Part shown: positions 9,232 to 20,524 of the stretch, in pieces
How positions within the stretch are numbered: the first letter of the stretch is position 1
Layout of the letters: each line of letters starts with the position of its first letter
From: Deroplatys truncata
Taxonomy: Eukaryota > Arthropoda > Insecta > Mantodea > Mantidae
Assembly: GCA_030765065.1 (NCBI GenBank)
Contig: CM060977.1
Location: forward strand, 98,411,795-98,475,794
DNA length: 64,000 nucleotides
Direction of reading: 5' to 3'
Program-made: the position numbers and the translations under genes
Notes under the pieces: model-generated
What the model was told of the DNA's origin: nothing
The model's database searches: none
What the model saw: the letters and a program-made list of their open reading frames with translations, nothing else

Positions 9232-10749
9232 TTAATTGCTTACTGAGACAATTTTAACGTTACATTGTGGTTCATTTCCCGTCATTTTTGTAGGTACTTT
9301 GTACGGTTTTATTAAGGCCAAATTGTACCTACCAATTATTTTCAAAGTACGTGGGTTTTGTAATTCGAAAGCTCGATCACTCAATTGTTTCCGGATTACG
9401 GCCGGACCGTGCCACATCAAATGTAATTTATTGTTCTCTTTTTTGAACATGGATGACTTGTGGTGTGCCTTGTAAAACACCTTATCTCCTTCTTTCGGGT
9501 TCCATGTCTTGTTGTGTCGTTTCATGTGTTTATTCCTTAATTCTGTTTTCCTTGTTTTGTCCGGGATTCCAAAGGTGTTTAAATGGCGAGCGTCTCTCGT
9601 AATGCGAACCTTTCCTGAGCTCTTTGCAACAACACATAAGGGGTTTATATATGGCGAATTCGATGGTTGTATTGTTTTCTGCTCAATCATTTGTGTTATC
9701 GTGTCATGTACTGCGTTTTGAAGTGTTATTGGTATATTTCTACATTTATATTTCCATGGTGGAGCTGGTTTCACCTCAAAGGAATATTCGTAATTTTTAA
9801 AGCAACCTGTTTTGTCTGAAAATGCTTCTCTGTTGTTCCATAGAATTGTAGTTAGTGTTTGTTTTTGTCGTTTGCTGAGGGCTGAGATGTCATTCACCTT
9901 TCGTGCAATGCATTCTCTAATTTGTCGGGTGTCCGTCTCTCCGTACAGGTATTGTTTTTCATCTTCACTTTGTAGGTCATCCAGTCCGCTTATCTTTGCG
10001 CCTTCCACGGGCTTTATATAATTATTCTTTATTTCATCTTCTCTATATTCTTCGTCGTCGTGTTCATTAATATCTTCTAATTCCTCTTCCTCGTAAAATC
10101 TAGCATCTATCTCTACCTGCGTTTTACATATTTCGCCCCCAAGGCTGATGACTTGTACAAAAAACCTGTTCTGCTGGATGTCTCTTTCACCCTCCGTTAA
10201 GTCTGGTGTTATACCTGGCGTCTTGAGGAAATGTGTAGTTACTATTTCATTGTTTGTTGTCACTAATGTGAGCTCCCTCGTTCTATAATTTACATTAGCC
10301 CTGAATTCAGATAGCAGGTCGCTCCCAATTATTAATTGTGTCACTAAATGTGGAACCACTAGAAAAATATACTCAAAGTCTATCTCTTTAATGTTAAAGG
10401 GTATCATTACTTGTTGTTGGATTCGGGTTTTCTTTCTCCCTATTGCTAAGATAGCGTAAACATTCTTAACAGGCAGTGTTTGCAGTTTTATTCCACGCGA
10501 TATTATCGTTTTGTAGAACTCCATGCTGCATAAAGAAGCCATTGCTCCGGAGTCCACGATAGCCTGGTATGCTTCGCCTGCTATTTGTATTGACACTTGT
10601 GGTGAGTCTATGATATCGCCTTGTCTTTCTTCATTAATGGAGGTGTTATTCCCTGTGTTGCAAAGAGCTGGGGGTTCTAGAGACGGGAATTGATCCTGAC
10701 CCCGTTTTAGTTTTCCGTCGTTTCGTTGATACCGAATGCGCCACCGCAC
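9232..10749 (-). CDS. Pol-like ORF, unit 2
   Basis: 505 codons with the same protein as the unit 1 copy at 3020-4537, including the DSGA protease motif. Incomplete pol. Confidence 0.85.
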   Translation of the reverse strand: MRWRIRYQRNDGKLKRGQDQFPSLEPPALCNTGNNTSINEERQGDIIDSPQVSIQIAGEAYQAIVDSGAMASLCSMEFYKTIISRGIKLQTLPVKNVYAILAIGRKKTRIQQQVMIPFNIKEIDFEYIFLVVPHLVTQLIIGSDLLSEFRANVNYRTRELTLVTTNNEIVTTHFLKTPGITPDLTEGERDIQQNRFFVQVISLGGEICKTQVEIDARFYEEEELEDINEHDDEEYREDEIKNNYIKPVEGAKISGLDDLQSEDEKQYLYGETDTRQIRECIARKVNDISALSKRQKQTLTTILWNNREAFSDKTGCFKNYEYSFEVKPAPPWKYKCRNIPITLQNAVHDTITQMIEQKTIQPSNSPYINPLCVVAKSSGKVRITRDARHLNTFGIPDKTRKTELRNKHMKRHNKTWNPKEGDKVFYKAHHKSSMFKKENNKLHLMWHGPAVIRKQLSDRAFELQNPRTLKIIGRYNLALIKPYKVPTKMTGNEPQCNVKIVSVSN

Positions 10750-11903
10750 CTCTCATCCTGCTGTGTCGGTCCCTGGTTGTCGCGGTTGAACCATGTTTGC
10801 TTTTTTATGGTCCCTGTGTGTTTTGTTTGTGTGTTGTCATTTCGTTGGTGGTTTGACCGTGGGTTGTATTCTATATGTTCCCGCCGGTTTTCTTGAGGCC
10901 ATGATGGTGCGTCTACGTTTTGTCCTGGGCGGCTGCGTTCATTGAAGGTTTTGTTCGGGCTGTGGCGTCCATCTTGTCTTGTTTCGTATTCACGGGGTTC
11001 CGGTGTGTTTGTGCCCCATGAGTTATGTCTCCGGCTCCCGTTCACTCTTACATAGTTTATGTATCTTCTCCCGTTGTCTCGCGGTGGGTTCCTGTGGAAA
11101 TGGTTGTCGCCCCTGTGTCTCGTAAACTGGTTGCCCCTGTCATCGTATCTGTTTTGTTGAGGGTATGGACCTCGTCTTTGCTGATAGTTGGGGTGTGCCC
11201 TTAACCCACTGAAATTTTGTGTCGGTGCTCTATTTTCTGAGCTACCGCTCTGGTGTCCTTGTAGCGCCGTCAGCAGTTCTAGTGTGTCGGCGATGGTTGT
11301 CGCCCTAGCCACAATTAAATTATTTCGGATACTATCCGGGAAATGCCTCACGATTAATTTTACAAATTCATCTTCCTGCATGGGTGGATCTAGTAATTGG
11401 CTCTGTTGTGCCAGATCTAGGAAGTAATCGATTAGTTGTTGCCCCTGTCCTGGTGTATATTTCCCATTATTTATTCGTATTCTCACCGCGTATTGGGTGG
11501 TAGTATTCCAATATTTAGTTAGGAATAAGTGTTTGAAGTCAAGGTATGTGGTGTGGTCGCCGATCGCTAACCGGAACCAAGAGAGTGCCCTGCCTTGTAG
11601 CCCTTTCTTTATAATCAATAATTTCAAGTTTTCCGGAATTTGTTTCAACTCGAAATAAGCGTCCAGATCCATAATGTATCGTTTCGCATTGTCTCGCAAG
11701 TCATTGAACTGTGGTACGGCTATCTCATTTAATAAATTAAGATGTAGAGAGTATGCATGCACATTCATATAGCTATGTTCCTCATGAGCTAAACTAGAAG
11801 TTGGTGACTGCGACGACGCAAGTTGCACGTGAATTGCAGGTTGCGTTTCCGCGGTGATATTTTCGCGAGAAGTGGCATGGTTATTGGCATTTTGATTTGA
11901 CAC
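10707..11903 (-). CDS. Gag-like ORF, unit 2
   Basis: 398 codons, one residue different from unit 1 (Trp rather than Leu in the FLTKY region). It overlaps the pol-like ORF as in unit 1. Confidence 0.85.
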   Translation of the reverse strand: MSNQNANNHATSRENITAETQPAIHVQLASSQSPTSSLAHEEHSYMNVHAYSLHLNLLNEIAVPQFNDLRDNAKRYIMDLDAYFELKQIPENLKLLIIKKGLQGRALSWFRLAIGDHTTYLDFKHLFLTKYWNTTTQYAVRIRINNGKYTPGQGQQLIDYFLDLAQQSQLLDPPMQEDEFVKLIVRHFPDSIRNNLIVARATTIADTLELLTALQGHQSGSSENRAPTQNFSGLRAHPNYQQRRGPYPQQNRYDDRGNQFTRHRGDNHFHRNPPRDNGRRYINYVRVNGSRRHNSWGTNTPEPREYETRQDGRHSPNKTFNERSRPGQNVDAPSWPQENRREHIEYNPRSNHQRNDNTQTKHTGTIKKQTWFNRDNQGPTQQDERCGGAFGINETTEN

Positions 11904-11927
11904 ATTCTGCTGTCTTGCTATTGTTGC

Positions 11928-12713
11928 TCATACCTGTGCCAACTCACGCGAATTTTTGTCAATTAGTTCTAATGCCGCGTTGTGTTCTGCAGCTGCTTGG
12001 TTTGTTGAATTGGTGATGAGTTCTTTCATTGCTGTTATTTCTGTATTTATATTTTCCTTAATATTTACACATGCTGCTTGCAGATCACAATTCAGCTGTT
12101 CCTGGTTAACATGGTCAGCAGACATTTGTGTGACCCTTCCCTTTAAAGATTTTAATTCGGAGCATGCCTCCAGAACATCTGTTCTAATGCTAATGACCTC
12201 CGTTTGTAAAGACACTTGCCCTTCATTCATCTCCGACACTTGGGTTGCTTGTCGGTTTACCTGCTCCTCTATTTGTGTTTGGTGTTCTGAGAATTTCGTG
12301 TTCATTTGCTCTAGAATTTTTGCCTCTAGCTTCTCCCCTTGGGCAACTAATTGTGTGTGTACCTGGGTCATCAGTCTCTGTTCTAATTGTTTGAGGGTTT
12401 CCTCCTGTGCTGTTAGTTTTGCGTTTAGTGTCTCTCCTTGTGTCTGAATTTGTGAGTGTAATGTTTCACCTTGTGCAGTGATCTGAGAATGCAGTGTTTC
12501 ACTTTGTGTTTGAATTTGTGAGTTAAGTGTTTCACCTTGTGCGGTGATTTGAGAGTTAAGTTGCTGGAATTGTATAAACATTTGTTGAATAACTGCCTCT
12601 AGTGTATAGGGATTTTCGGCACGTTCTTGTTGATTAGTTGTTTCTGTTGTTTGTTCCTCCGTAAGGGCGTTCTCCATGGTGATTTTTGTTGTTTTGCCGT
12701 TACGGAGTAACAT
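11928..12713 (-). CDS. Coiled-coil ORF1, unit 2
   Basis: 261 codons, identical to the unit 1 protein, with the same five hendecad repeats. Confidence 0.75.
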   Translation of the reverse strand: MLLRNGKTTKITMENALTEEQTTETTNQQERAENPYTLEAVIQQMFIQFQQLNSQITAQGETLNSQIQTQSETLHSQITAQGETLHSQIQTQGETLNAKLTAQEETLKQLEQRLMTQVHTQLVAQGEKLEAKILEQMNTKFSEHQTQIEEQVNRQATQVSEMNEGQVSLQTEVISIRTDVLEACSELKSLKGRVTQMSADHVNQEQLNCDLQAACVNIKENINTEITAMKELITNSTNQAAAEHNAALELIDKNSRELAQV

Positions 12714-12868
12714 TCACTTTTCTCTTGGTGTATGAAATGTTGTTTGTACTTACTCGGTGCTGTTGTGCTGTGCTGCTGTTGGTTGGTGATGGTGGTTGGT
12801 TCCTTGGCTGCGTCCTCCGTTGTGTTGGTGTGAGTGTTGATTTGGTAGGGTGCTAGGCGTGGGTGTAA

Positions 12869-12884
12869 GACACGTTGGGTGCCA
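12869..12884 (-). other. tRNA-Lys-like primer binding site, LTR 3
   Basis: Identical 16-base site, three bases from the LTR border. Confidence 0.7.
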
Positions 12885-12887
12885 TTT

Positions 12888-14311
12888 TGTAGCGGGGTTT
12901 GGAAAATAAAGGTCACGTTTCTGGTAGGTAAGGTCTTGGTGCAGGGTTTCAGGTGATTGCCGGCTGCTCAGGTAGAGGATGAAGGGTTATGAGAATCTTA
13001 CCTCAGGGATTGTGTGGATGGGAGGTGAATGATACTCACAACTCCTCTCAATGGCCCATTTATTATGAAGATCCACACTGTTTTCGTACTGCAGGCCCTT
13101 CACACAAGACGCGTTCCTATCAGTTTTCCCCCTGTTACAGTCTCCGTGCTTTTACCCTTGAATTTATTCTATTTCTCCTTTACTTACAATATGACTTTTG
13201 TCATCCCTAGCTACCCTATCTCTTTTCTCGATATAGAACTCTAACATTCTCTTTCTATCTCCTCCCAACACAAACTAGATCGTCTTCATCCTAGCTCTTC
13301 TCAACGCAGAGTTTTACATCCTACTCATAGCTCTTCCCGACACAAAGTTTCTACGTCCTCCTCCTAACGTTTCCCGACACAAAGTTTTTACGTCCTTCTC
13401 ATAGCTCTTCCCGACACAAAGTTTCTACGTCCTCCTCCTAACGTTTCCCGACACAAAGTTTCTACGTCCTCCTCCTAACGTTTCCCGACACAAAGTTTTT
13501 ACGTCCTTCTCATAGCTCTTCCCGACACAAAGTTTCTACGTCCTCCTCCTAACGTTTCCCGACACAAAGTTTCTACGTCCTCCTCCTAACGTTTCCCGAC
13601 ACAAAGTTTTTACGTCCTTCTCATAGCTCTTCCCGACACAAAGTTTCTACGTCCTCCTCCTAACGTTTCCCGACACAAAGTGTTCCATCTTTCGCGTGTC
13701 TAAAGCGCGCTCCTGCTCCTAGACCAAAATCTATTTCACGCCTCTTTTCTAGTTTTGTTCCCTGGTTTTACTATTCACGTGACATTTAATCTTCCTTATT
13801 GGTTCTATGGCTCCTCTGCGATTTCTACCCATTGGTTCAATTTTATTGCCCTTAGGCTCAGTTAGCGTTTCTACTGTTACTCGTTATTCACGGCTGATTT
13901 CATTTTCTGTGCGCTTGAGTGACTAGCACATCCGTTTCTTTGTTTCGCCCGCCGGTGAGCACTCGGCGATTTCAATAGAACCTAACTGTTCTCCGGCTAG
14001 TCTTTCCTGTATTTGTTCAGTGTTTTGCCCTCTGGCGTATTTTCTTGTGTCTGTTTCCTTTCACGTTCTTTTACTTTCTGATCTATTTATACGTGCCTCT
14101 ATTTTATTTTATTTCATCCGTAATAATATTTTATTTCATTTCTACTTTATTTTATTTCATCCATAATAATGTTTATTCCCCCCTTTACTTAATCTTTAAT
14201 ATTCTCTTTTATCTCCTTCTTATTTTGTTTGATTCGCGCATTAATCTTAACTTTTCTTCTGGCTATGGTTATTCTTGTACTCGCGGAGTACTCGCGGATC
14301 TTATCACTTCA
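12888..14311 (-). repeat. LTR, unit 3
   Basis: 1,424 bp, shared between units 2 and 3. Ends are as in LTR 1. Confidence 0.8.
13336..13681. repeat. 37-bp minisatellite in LTR 3
   Basis: Same nine-unit x/y pattern as LTR 1. Confidence 0.9.
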
Positions 14312-15443
14312 AATGCCCTTCAGATAAGGCATTCATTTTATGCGCATGAATAAAATTAATGGCTTGTCTGAAAACCCACTGAAACTAGTGCTTCGCTGTT
14401 TGCGCTAACGTTCCCCCCTCGCGTCTTGTGTGGGGCTCTTCTGTACTTAGTTCTGACGAACTGTTTTATATACAGTTTAAGTTACACATTATGCTTGTGG
14501 CTCCACCTGAAAAATTTACATAGAAAAAATTTGTTTCCGGGGACTGACTTCTGCGTCTCCTGGTGCCTTGTGGCGCACTTTACTTTACCTAATTTATCTA
14601 TTCCTTATAACCTATTCTATAACTATTTACATTTTCATTTATTTTTCGCCCTTTTCATTCAGGCCTCGTTTTCTTGTTTTAGTTTTTTTTTGTCTGGTGT
14701 ATATTTTCATGTTTCCCTTTAGTGAAACATGCTTTCACTTACTTAAGCACTCATTTTTTTTTTTTTTTATTTCGTGTACTAGTGCTTTGTGTTTCTTGTA
14801 ACGTATTTCGCGCACTTTTCACTTTTCACTGTTCACACGAGTTGTTGTGCCTGTTTAGGGATGTCATTCACCTTTTTGAGTCTACCTGGGAATAGTCACG
14901 TGTCTGTCTGACCTTACATTTTTGTGCAAGTCCCTATACCTGAATGTAAGTAAACATAATTTTCCACGGATTTACGTTTTTATTTTGTTCCTAGTTTTGC
15001 TCATGAGTGCGGTCTTAATGTTATTTACAATGAACTTAATCTATGACCTTATCCTAACATTCAATACATCATAATATTCTTTACACTCATTTGTATCATA
15101 GTTCAGTGTTTACTATGGTGAGACTTTTAACATTTTCTTATATCCAGATGATGGTCCTTCTGTTCTGTTTTGGTTAAGCCTTAACAGTATATTTCCCCTT
15201 TCTCTGTAACTCTACACCTTTTGCATAGATTACTAAGTTTTCTTGCATATTGTTTAAGTTTAATATGAATTTACATTCTTTGCCTTAGGTTTAACAAACT
15301 TACATGTTTCACACTTTTACAGTTCCTAGTCTTTTACTCTTATTTTCGTTATGTGTCATGCCTTTACCCTGTTCTGGTCGTTGTGTTATTGACCTTACGT
15401 TTTTCCTACACGCTAATTCAACTGCTGTGTTTATGTTTCTGTT

Positions 15444-16961
15444 TTAATTGCTTACTGAGACAATTTTAACGTTACATTGTGGTTCATTTCCCGTCATTTT
15501 TGTAGGTACTTTGTACGGTTTTATTAAGGCCAAATTGTACCTACCAATTATTTTCAAAGTACGTGGGTTTTGTAATTCGAAAGCTCGATCACTCAATTGT
15601 TTCCGGATTACGGCCGGACCGTGCCACATCAAATGTAATTTATTGTTCTCTTTTTTGAACATGGATGACTTGTGGTGTGCCTTGTAAAACACCTTATCTC
15701 CTTCTTTCGGGTTCCATGTCTTGTTGTGTCGTTTCATGTGTTTATTCCTTAATTCTGTTTTCCTTGTTTTGTCCGGGATTCCAAAGGTGTTTAAATGGCG
15801 AGCGTCTCTCGTAATGCGAACCTTTCCTGAGCTCTTTGCAACAACACATAAGGGGTTTATATATGGCGAATTCGATGGTTGTATTGTTTTCTGCTCAATC
15901 ATTTGTGTTATCGTGTCATGTACTGCGTTTTGAAGTGTTATTGGTATATTTCTACATTTATATTTCCATGGTGGAGCTGGTTTCACCTCAAAGGAATATT
16001 CGTAATTTTTAAAGCAACCTGTTTTGTCTGAAAATGCTTCTCTGTTGTTCCATAGAATTGTAGTTAGTGTTTGTTTTTGTCGTTTGCTGAGGGCTGAGAT
16101 GTCATTCACCTTTCGTGCAATGCATTCTCTAATTTGTCGGGTGTCCGTCTCTCCGTACAGGTATTGTTTTTCATCTTCACTTTGTAGGTCATCCAGTCCG
16201 CTTATCTTTGCGCCTTCCACGGGCTTTATATAATTATTCTTTATTTCATCTTCTCTATATTCTTCGTCGTCGTGTTCATTAATATCTTCTAATTCCTCTT
16301 CCTCGTAAAATCTAGCATCTATCTCTACCTGCGTTTTACATATTTCGCCCCCAAGGCTGATGACTTGTACAAAAAACCTGTTCTGCTGGATGTCTCTTTC
16401 ACCCTCCGTTAAGTCTGGTGTTATACCTGGCGTCTTGAGGAAATGTGTAGTTACTATTTCATTGTTTGTTGTCACTAATGTGAGCTCCCTCGTTCTATAA
16501 TTTACATTAGCCCTGAATTCAGATAGCAGGTCGCTCCCAATTATTAATTGTGTCACTAAATGTGGAACCACTAGAAAAATATACTCAAAGTCTATCTCTT
16601 TAATGTTAAAGGGTATCATTACTTGTTGTTGGATTCGGGTTTTCTTTCTCCCTATTGCTAAGATAGCGTAAACATTCTTAACAGGCAGTGTTTGCAGTTT
16701 TATTCCACGCGATATTATCGTTTTGTAGAACTCCATGCTGCATAAAGAAGCCATTGCTCCGGAGTCCACGATAGCCTGGTATGCTTCGCCTGCTATTTGT
16801 ATTGACACTTGTGGTGAGTCTATGATATCGCCTTGTCTTTCTTCATTAATGGAGGTGTTATTCCCTGTGTTGCAAAGAGCTGGGGGTTCTAGAGACGGGA
16901 ATTGATCCTGACCCCGTTTTAGTTTTCCGTCGTTTCGTTGATACCGAATGCGCCACCGCAC
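15444..16961 (-). CDS. Pol-like ORF, unit 3
   Basis: 505 codons, identical to units 1 and 2. Incomplete pol. Confidence 0.85.
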   Translation of the reverse strand: MRWRIRYQRNDGKLKRGQDQFPSLEPPALCNTGNNTSINEERQGDIIDSPQVSIQIAGEAYQAIVDSGAMASLCSMEFYKTIISRGIKLQTLPVKNVYAILAIGRKKTRIQQQVMIPFNIKEIDFEYIFLVVPHLVTQLIIGSDLLSEFRANVNYRTRELTLVTTNNEIVTTHFLKTPGITPDLTEGERDIQQNRFFVQVISLGGEICKTQVEIDARFYEEEELEDINEHDDEEYREDEIKNNYIKPVEGAKISGLDDLQSEDEKQYLYGETDTRQIRECIARKVNDISALSKRQKQTLTTILWNNREAFSDKTGCFKNYEYSFEVKPAPPWKYKCRNIPITLQNAVHDTITQMIEQKTIQPSNSPYINPLCVVAKSSGKVRITRDARHLNTFGIPDKTRKTELRNKHMKRHNKTWNPKEGDKVFYKAHHKSSMFKKENNKLHLMWHGPAVIRKQLSDRAFELQNPRTLKIIGRYNLALIKPYKVPTKMTGNEPQCNVKIVSVSN

Positions 16962-18115
16962 CTCTCATCCTGCTGTGTCGGTCCCTGGTTGTCGCGGTTG
17001 AACCATGTTTGCTTTTTTATGGTCCCTGTGTGTTTTGTTTGTGTGTTGTCATTTCGTTGGTGGTTTGACCGTGGGTTGTATTCTATATGTTCCCGCCGGT
17101 TTTCTTGAGGCCATGATGGTGCGTCTACGTTTTGTCCTGGGCGGCTGCGTTCATTGAAGGTTTTGTTCGGGCTGTGGCGTCCATCTTGTCTTGTTTCGTA
17201 TTCACGGGGTTCCGGTGTGTTTGTGCCCCATGAGTTATGTCTCCGGCTCCCGTTCACTCTTACATAGTTTATGTATCTTCTCCCGTTGTCTCGCGGTGGG
17301 TTCCTGTGGAAATGGTTGTCGCCCCTGTGTCTCGTAAACTGGTTGCCCCTGTCATCGTATCTGTTTTGTTGAGGGTATGGACCTCGTCTTTGCTGATAGT
17401 TGGGGTGTGCCCTTAACCCACTGAAATTTTGTGTCGGTGCTCTATTTTCTGAGCTACCGCTCTGGTGTCCTTGTAGCGCCGTCAGCAGTTCTAGTGTGTC
17501 GGCGATGGTTGTCGCCCTAGCCACAATTAAATTATTTCGGATACTATCCGGGAAATGCCTCACGATTAATTTTACAAATTCATCTTCCTGCATGGGTGGA
17601 TCTAGTAATTGGCTCTGTTGTGCCAGATCTAGGAAGTAATCGATTAGTTGTTGCCCCTGTCCTGGTGTATATTTCCCATTATTTATTCGTATTCTCACCG
17701 CGTATTGGGTGGTAGTATTCCAATATTTAGTTAGGAATAAGTGTTTGAAGTCAAGGTATGTGGTGTGGTCGCCGATCGCTAACCGGAACCAAGAGAGTGC
17801 CCTGCCTTGTAGCCCTTTCTTTATAATCAATAATTTCAAGTTTTCCGGAATTTGTTTCAACTCGAAATAAGCGTCCAGATCCATAATGTATCGTTTCGCA
17901 TTGTCTCGCAAGTCATTGAACTGTGGTACGGCTATCTCATTTAATAAATTAAGATGTAGAGAGTATGCATGCACATTCATATAGCTATGTTCCTCATGAG
18001 CTAAACTAGAAGTTGGTGACTGCGACGACGCAAGTTGCACGTGAATTGCAGGTTGCGTTTCCGCGGTGATATTTTCGCGAGAAGTGGCATGGTTATTGGC
18101 ATTTTGATTTGACAC
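16919..18115 (-). CDS. Gag-like ORF, unit 3
   Basis: 398 codons, identical to the unit 2 protein. Confidence 0.85.
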   Translation of the reverse strand: MSNQNANNHATSRENITAETQPAIHVQLASSQSPTSSLAHEEHSYMNVHAYSLHLNLLNEIAVPQFNDLRDNAKRYIMDLDAYFELKQIPENLKLLIIKKGLQGRALSWFRLAIGDHTTYLDFKHLFLTKYWNTTTQYAVRIRINNGKYTPGQGQQLIDYFLDLAQQSQLLDPPMQEDEFVKLIVRHFPDSIRNNLIVARATTIADTLELLTALQGHQSGSSENRAPTQNFSGLRAHPNYQQRRGPYPQQNRYDDRGNQFTRHRGDNHFHRNPPRDNGRRYINYVRVNGSRRHNSWGTNTPEPREYETRQDGRHSPNKTFNERSRPGQNVDAPSWPQENRREHIEYNPRSNHQRNDNTQTKHTGTIKKQTWFNRDNQGPTQQDERCGGAFGINETTEN

Positions 18116-18139
18116 ATTCTGCTGTCTTGCTATTGTTGC

Positions 18140-18925
18140 TCATACCTGTGCCAACTCACGCGAATTTTTGTCAATTAGTTCTAATGCCGCGTTGTGTTCT
18201 GCAGCTGCTTGGTTTGTTGAATTGGTGATGAGTTCTTTCATTGCTGTTATTTCTGTATTTATATTTTCCTTAATATTTACACATGCTGCTTGCAGATCAC
18301 AATTCAGCTGTTCCTGGTTAACATGGTCAGCAGACATTTGTGTGACCCTTCCCTTTAAAGATTTTAATTCGGAGCATGCCTCCAGAACATCTGTTCTAAT
18401 GCTAATGACCTCCGTTTGTAAAGACACTTGCCCTTCATTCATCTCCGACACTTGGGTTGCTTGTCGGTTTACCTGCTCCTCTATTTGTGTTTGGTGTTCT
18501 GAGAATTTCGTGTTCATTTGCTCTAGAATTTTTGCCTCTAGCTTCTCCCCTTGGGCAACTAATTGTGTGTGTACCTGGGTCATCAGTCTCTGTTCTAATT
18601 GTTTGAGGGTTTCCTCCTGTGCTGTTAGTTTTGCGTTTAGTGTCTCTCCTTGTGTCTGAATTTGTGAGTGTAATGTTTCACCTTGTGCAGTGATCTGAGA
18701 ATGCAGTGTTTCACTTTGTGTTTGAATTTGTGAGTTAAGTGTTTCACCTTGTGCGGTGATTTGAGAGTTAAGTTGCTGGAATTGTATAAACATTTGTTGA
18801 ATAACTGCCTCTAGTGTATAGGGATTTTCGGCACGTTCTTGTTGATTAGTTGTTTCTGTTGTTTGTTCCTCCGTAAGGGCGTTCTCCATGGTGATTTTTG
18901 TTGTTTTGCCGTTACGGAGTAACAT
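18140..18925 (-). CDS. Coiled-coil ORF1, unit 3
   Basis: 261 codons, identical to the unit 1 protein. Confidence 0.75.
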   Translation of the reverse strand: MLLRNGKTTKITMENALTEEQTTETTNQQERAENPYTLEAVIQQMFIQFQQLNSQITAQGETLNSQIQTQSETLHSQITAQGETLHSQIQTQGETLNAKLTAQEETLKQLEQRLMTQVHTQLVAQGEKLEAKILEQMNTKFSEHQTQIEEQVNRQATQVSEMNEGQVSLQTEVISIRTDVLEACSELKSLKGRVTQMSADHVNQEQLNCDLQAACVNIKENINTEITAMKELITNSTNQAAAEHNAALELIDKNSRELAQV

Positions 18926-19081
18926 TCACTTTTCTCTTGGTGTATGAAATGTTGTTTGTACTTACTCGGTGCTGTTGTGCTGTGCTGCTGTTGGTCTGGT
19001 GATGGTGGTTGGTTCCTTGGCTGCGTCCTCCGTTGTGTTGGTGTGAGTGTTGATTTGGTAGGGTGCTAGGCGTGGGTGTAA

Positions 19082-19097
19082 GACACGTTGGGTGCCA
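19082..19097 (-). other. tRNA-Lys-like primer binding site, LTR 4
   Basis: Identical 16-base site, three bases from the LTR border. Confidence 0.7.
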
Positions 19098-19100
19098 TTT

Positions 19101-20524
19101 TGTAGCGGGGTTTGGAAAATAAAGGTCACGTTTCTGGTAGGTAAGGTCTTGGTGCAGGGTTTCAGGTGATTGCCGGCTGCTCAGGTAGAGGATGAAGGGT
19201 TATGAGAATCTTACCTCAGGGATTGTGTGGATGGGAGGTGAATGATACTCACAACTCCTCTCAATGGCCCATTTATTATGAAGATCCACACTGTTTTCGT
19301 ACTGCAGGCCCTTCACACAAGACGCGTTCCTATCAGTTTTCCCCCTGTTACAGTCTCCGTGCTTTTACCCTTGAATTTATTCTATTTCTCCTTTACTTAC
19401 AATATGACTTTTGTCATCCCTAGCTACCCTATCTCTTTTCTCGATATAGAACTCTAACATTCTCTTTCTATCTCCTCCCAACACAAACTAGATCGTCTTC
19501 ATCCTAGCTCTTCTCAACGCAGAGTTTTACATCCTACTCATAGCTCTTCCCGACACAAAGTTTCTACGTCCTCCTCCTAACGTTTCCCGACACAAAGTTT
19601 TTACGTCCTTCTCATAGCTCTTCCCGACACAAAGTTTCTACGTCCTCCTCCTAACGTTTCCCGACACAAAGTTTCTACGTCCTCCTCCTAACGTTTCCCG
19701 ACACAAAGTTTTTACGTCCTTCTCATAGCTCTTCCCGACACAAAGTTTCTACGTCCTCCTCCTAACGTTTCCCGACACAAAGTTTCTACGTCCTCCTCCT
19801 AACGTTTCCCGACACAAAGTTTTTACGTCCTTCTCATAGCTCTTCCCGACACAAAGTTTCTACGTCCTCCTCCTAACGTTTCCCGACACAAAGTGTTCCA
19901 TCTTTCGCGTGTCTAAAGCGCGCTCCTGCTCCTAGACCAAAATCTATTTCACGCCTCTTTTCTAGTTTTGTTCCCTGGTTTTACTATTCACGTGACATTT
20001 AATCTTCCTTATTGGTTCTATGGCTCCTCTGCGATTTCTACCCATTGGTTCAATTTTATTGCCCTTAGGCTCAGTTAGCGTTTCTACTGTTACTCGTTAT
20101 TCACGGCTGATTTCATTTTCTGTGCGCTTGAGTGACTAGCACATCCGTTTCTTTGTTTCGCCCGCCGGTGAGCACTCGGCGATTTCAATAGAACCTAACT
20201 GTTCTCCGGCTAGTCTTTCCTGTATTTGTTCAGTGTTTTGCCCTCTGGCGTATTTTCTTGTGTCTGTTTCCTTTCACGTTCTTTTACTTTCTGATCTATT
20301 TATACGTGCCTCTATTTTATTTTATTTCATCCGTAATAATATTTTATTTCATTTCTACTTTATTTTATTTCATCCATAATAATGTTTATTCCCCCCTTTA
20401 CTTAATCTTTAATATTCTCTTTTATCTCCTTCTTATTTTGTTTGATTCGCGCATTAATCTTAACTTTTCTTCTGGCTATGGTTATTCTTGTACTCGCGGA
20501 GTACTCGCGGATCTTATCACTTCA
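19101..20524 (-). repeat. LTR, unit 4
   Basis: 1,424 bp, shared between units 3 and 4. Ends are as in LTR 1. Confidence 0.8.
19549..19894. repeat. 37-bp minisatellite in LTR 4
   Basis: Same nine-unit x/y pattern as LTR 1. Confidence 0.9.

Larger units (their letters stand above)
8100..12887 (-). mobile_element. Internal region, unit 2
   Basis: 4,788 bp with the same three minus-strand ORFs as unit 1. It differs from unit 1 by single bases in the 3' non-coding part and in the Gag-like ORF. Units 2, 3 and 4 agree with each other at these sites, so unit 1 carries the private variants. Confidence 0.85.
14312..19100 (-). mobile_element. Internal region, unit 3
   Basis: One base longer than units 1 and 2. 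The length variant lies in the leader region and is shared with unit 4, which points to a common duplication history for the two. Confidence 0.85.
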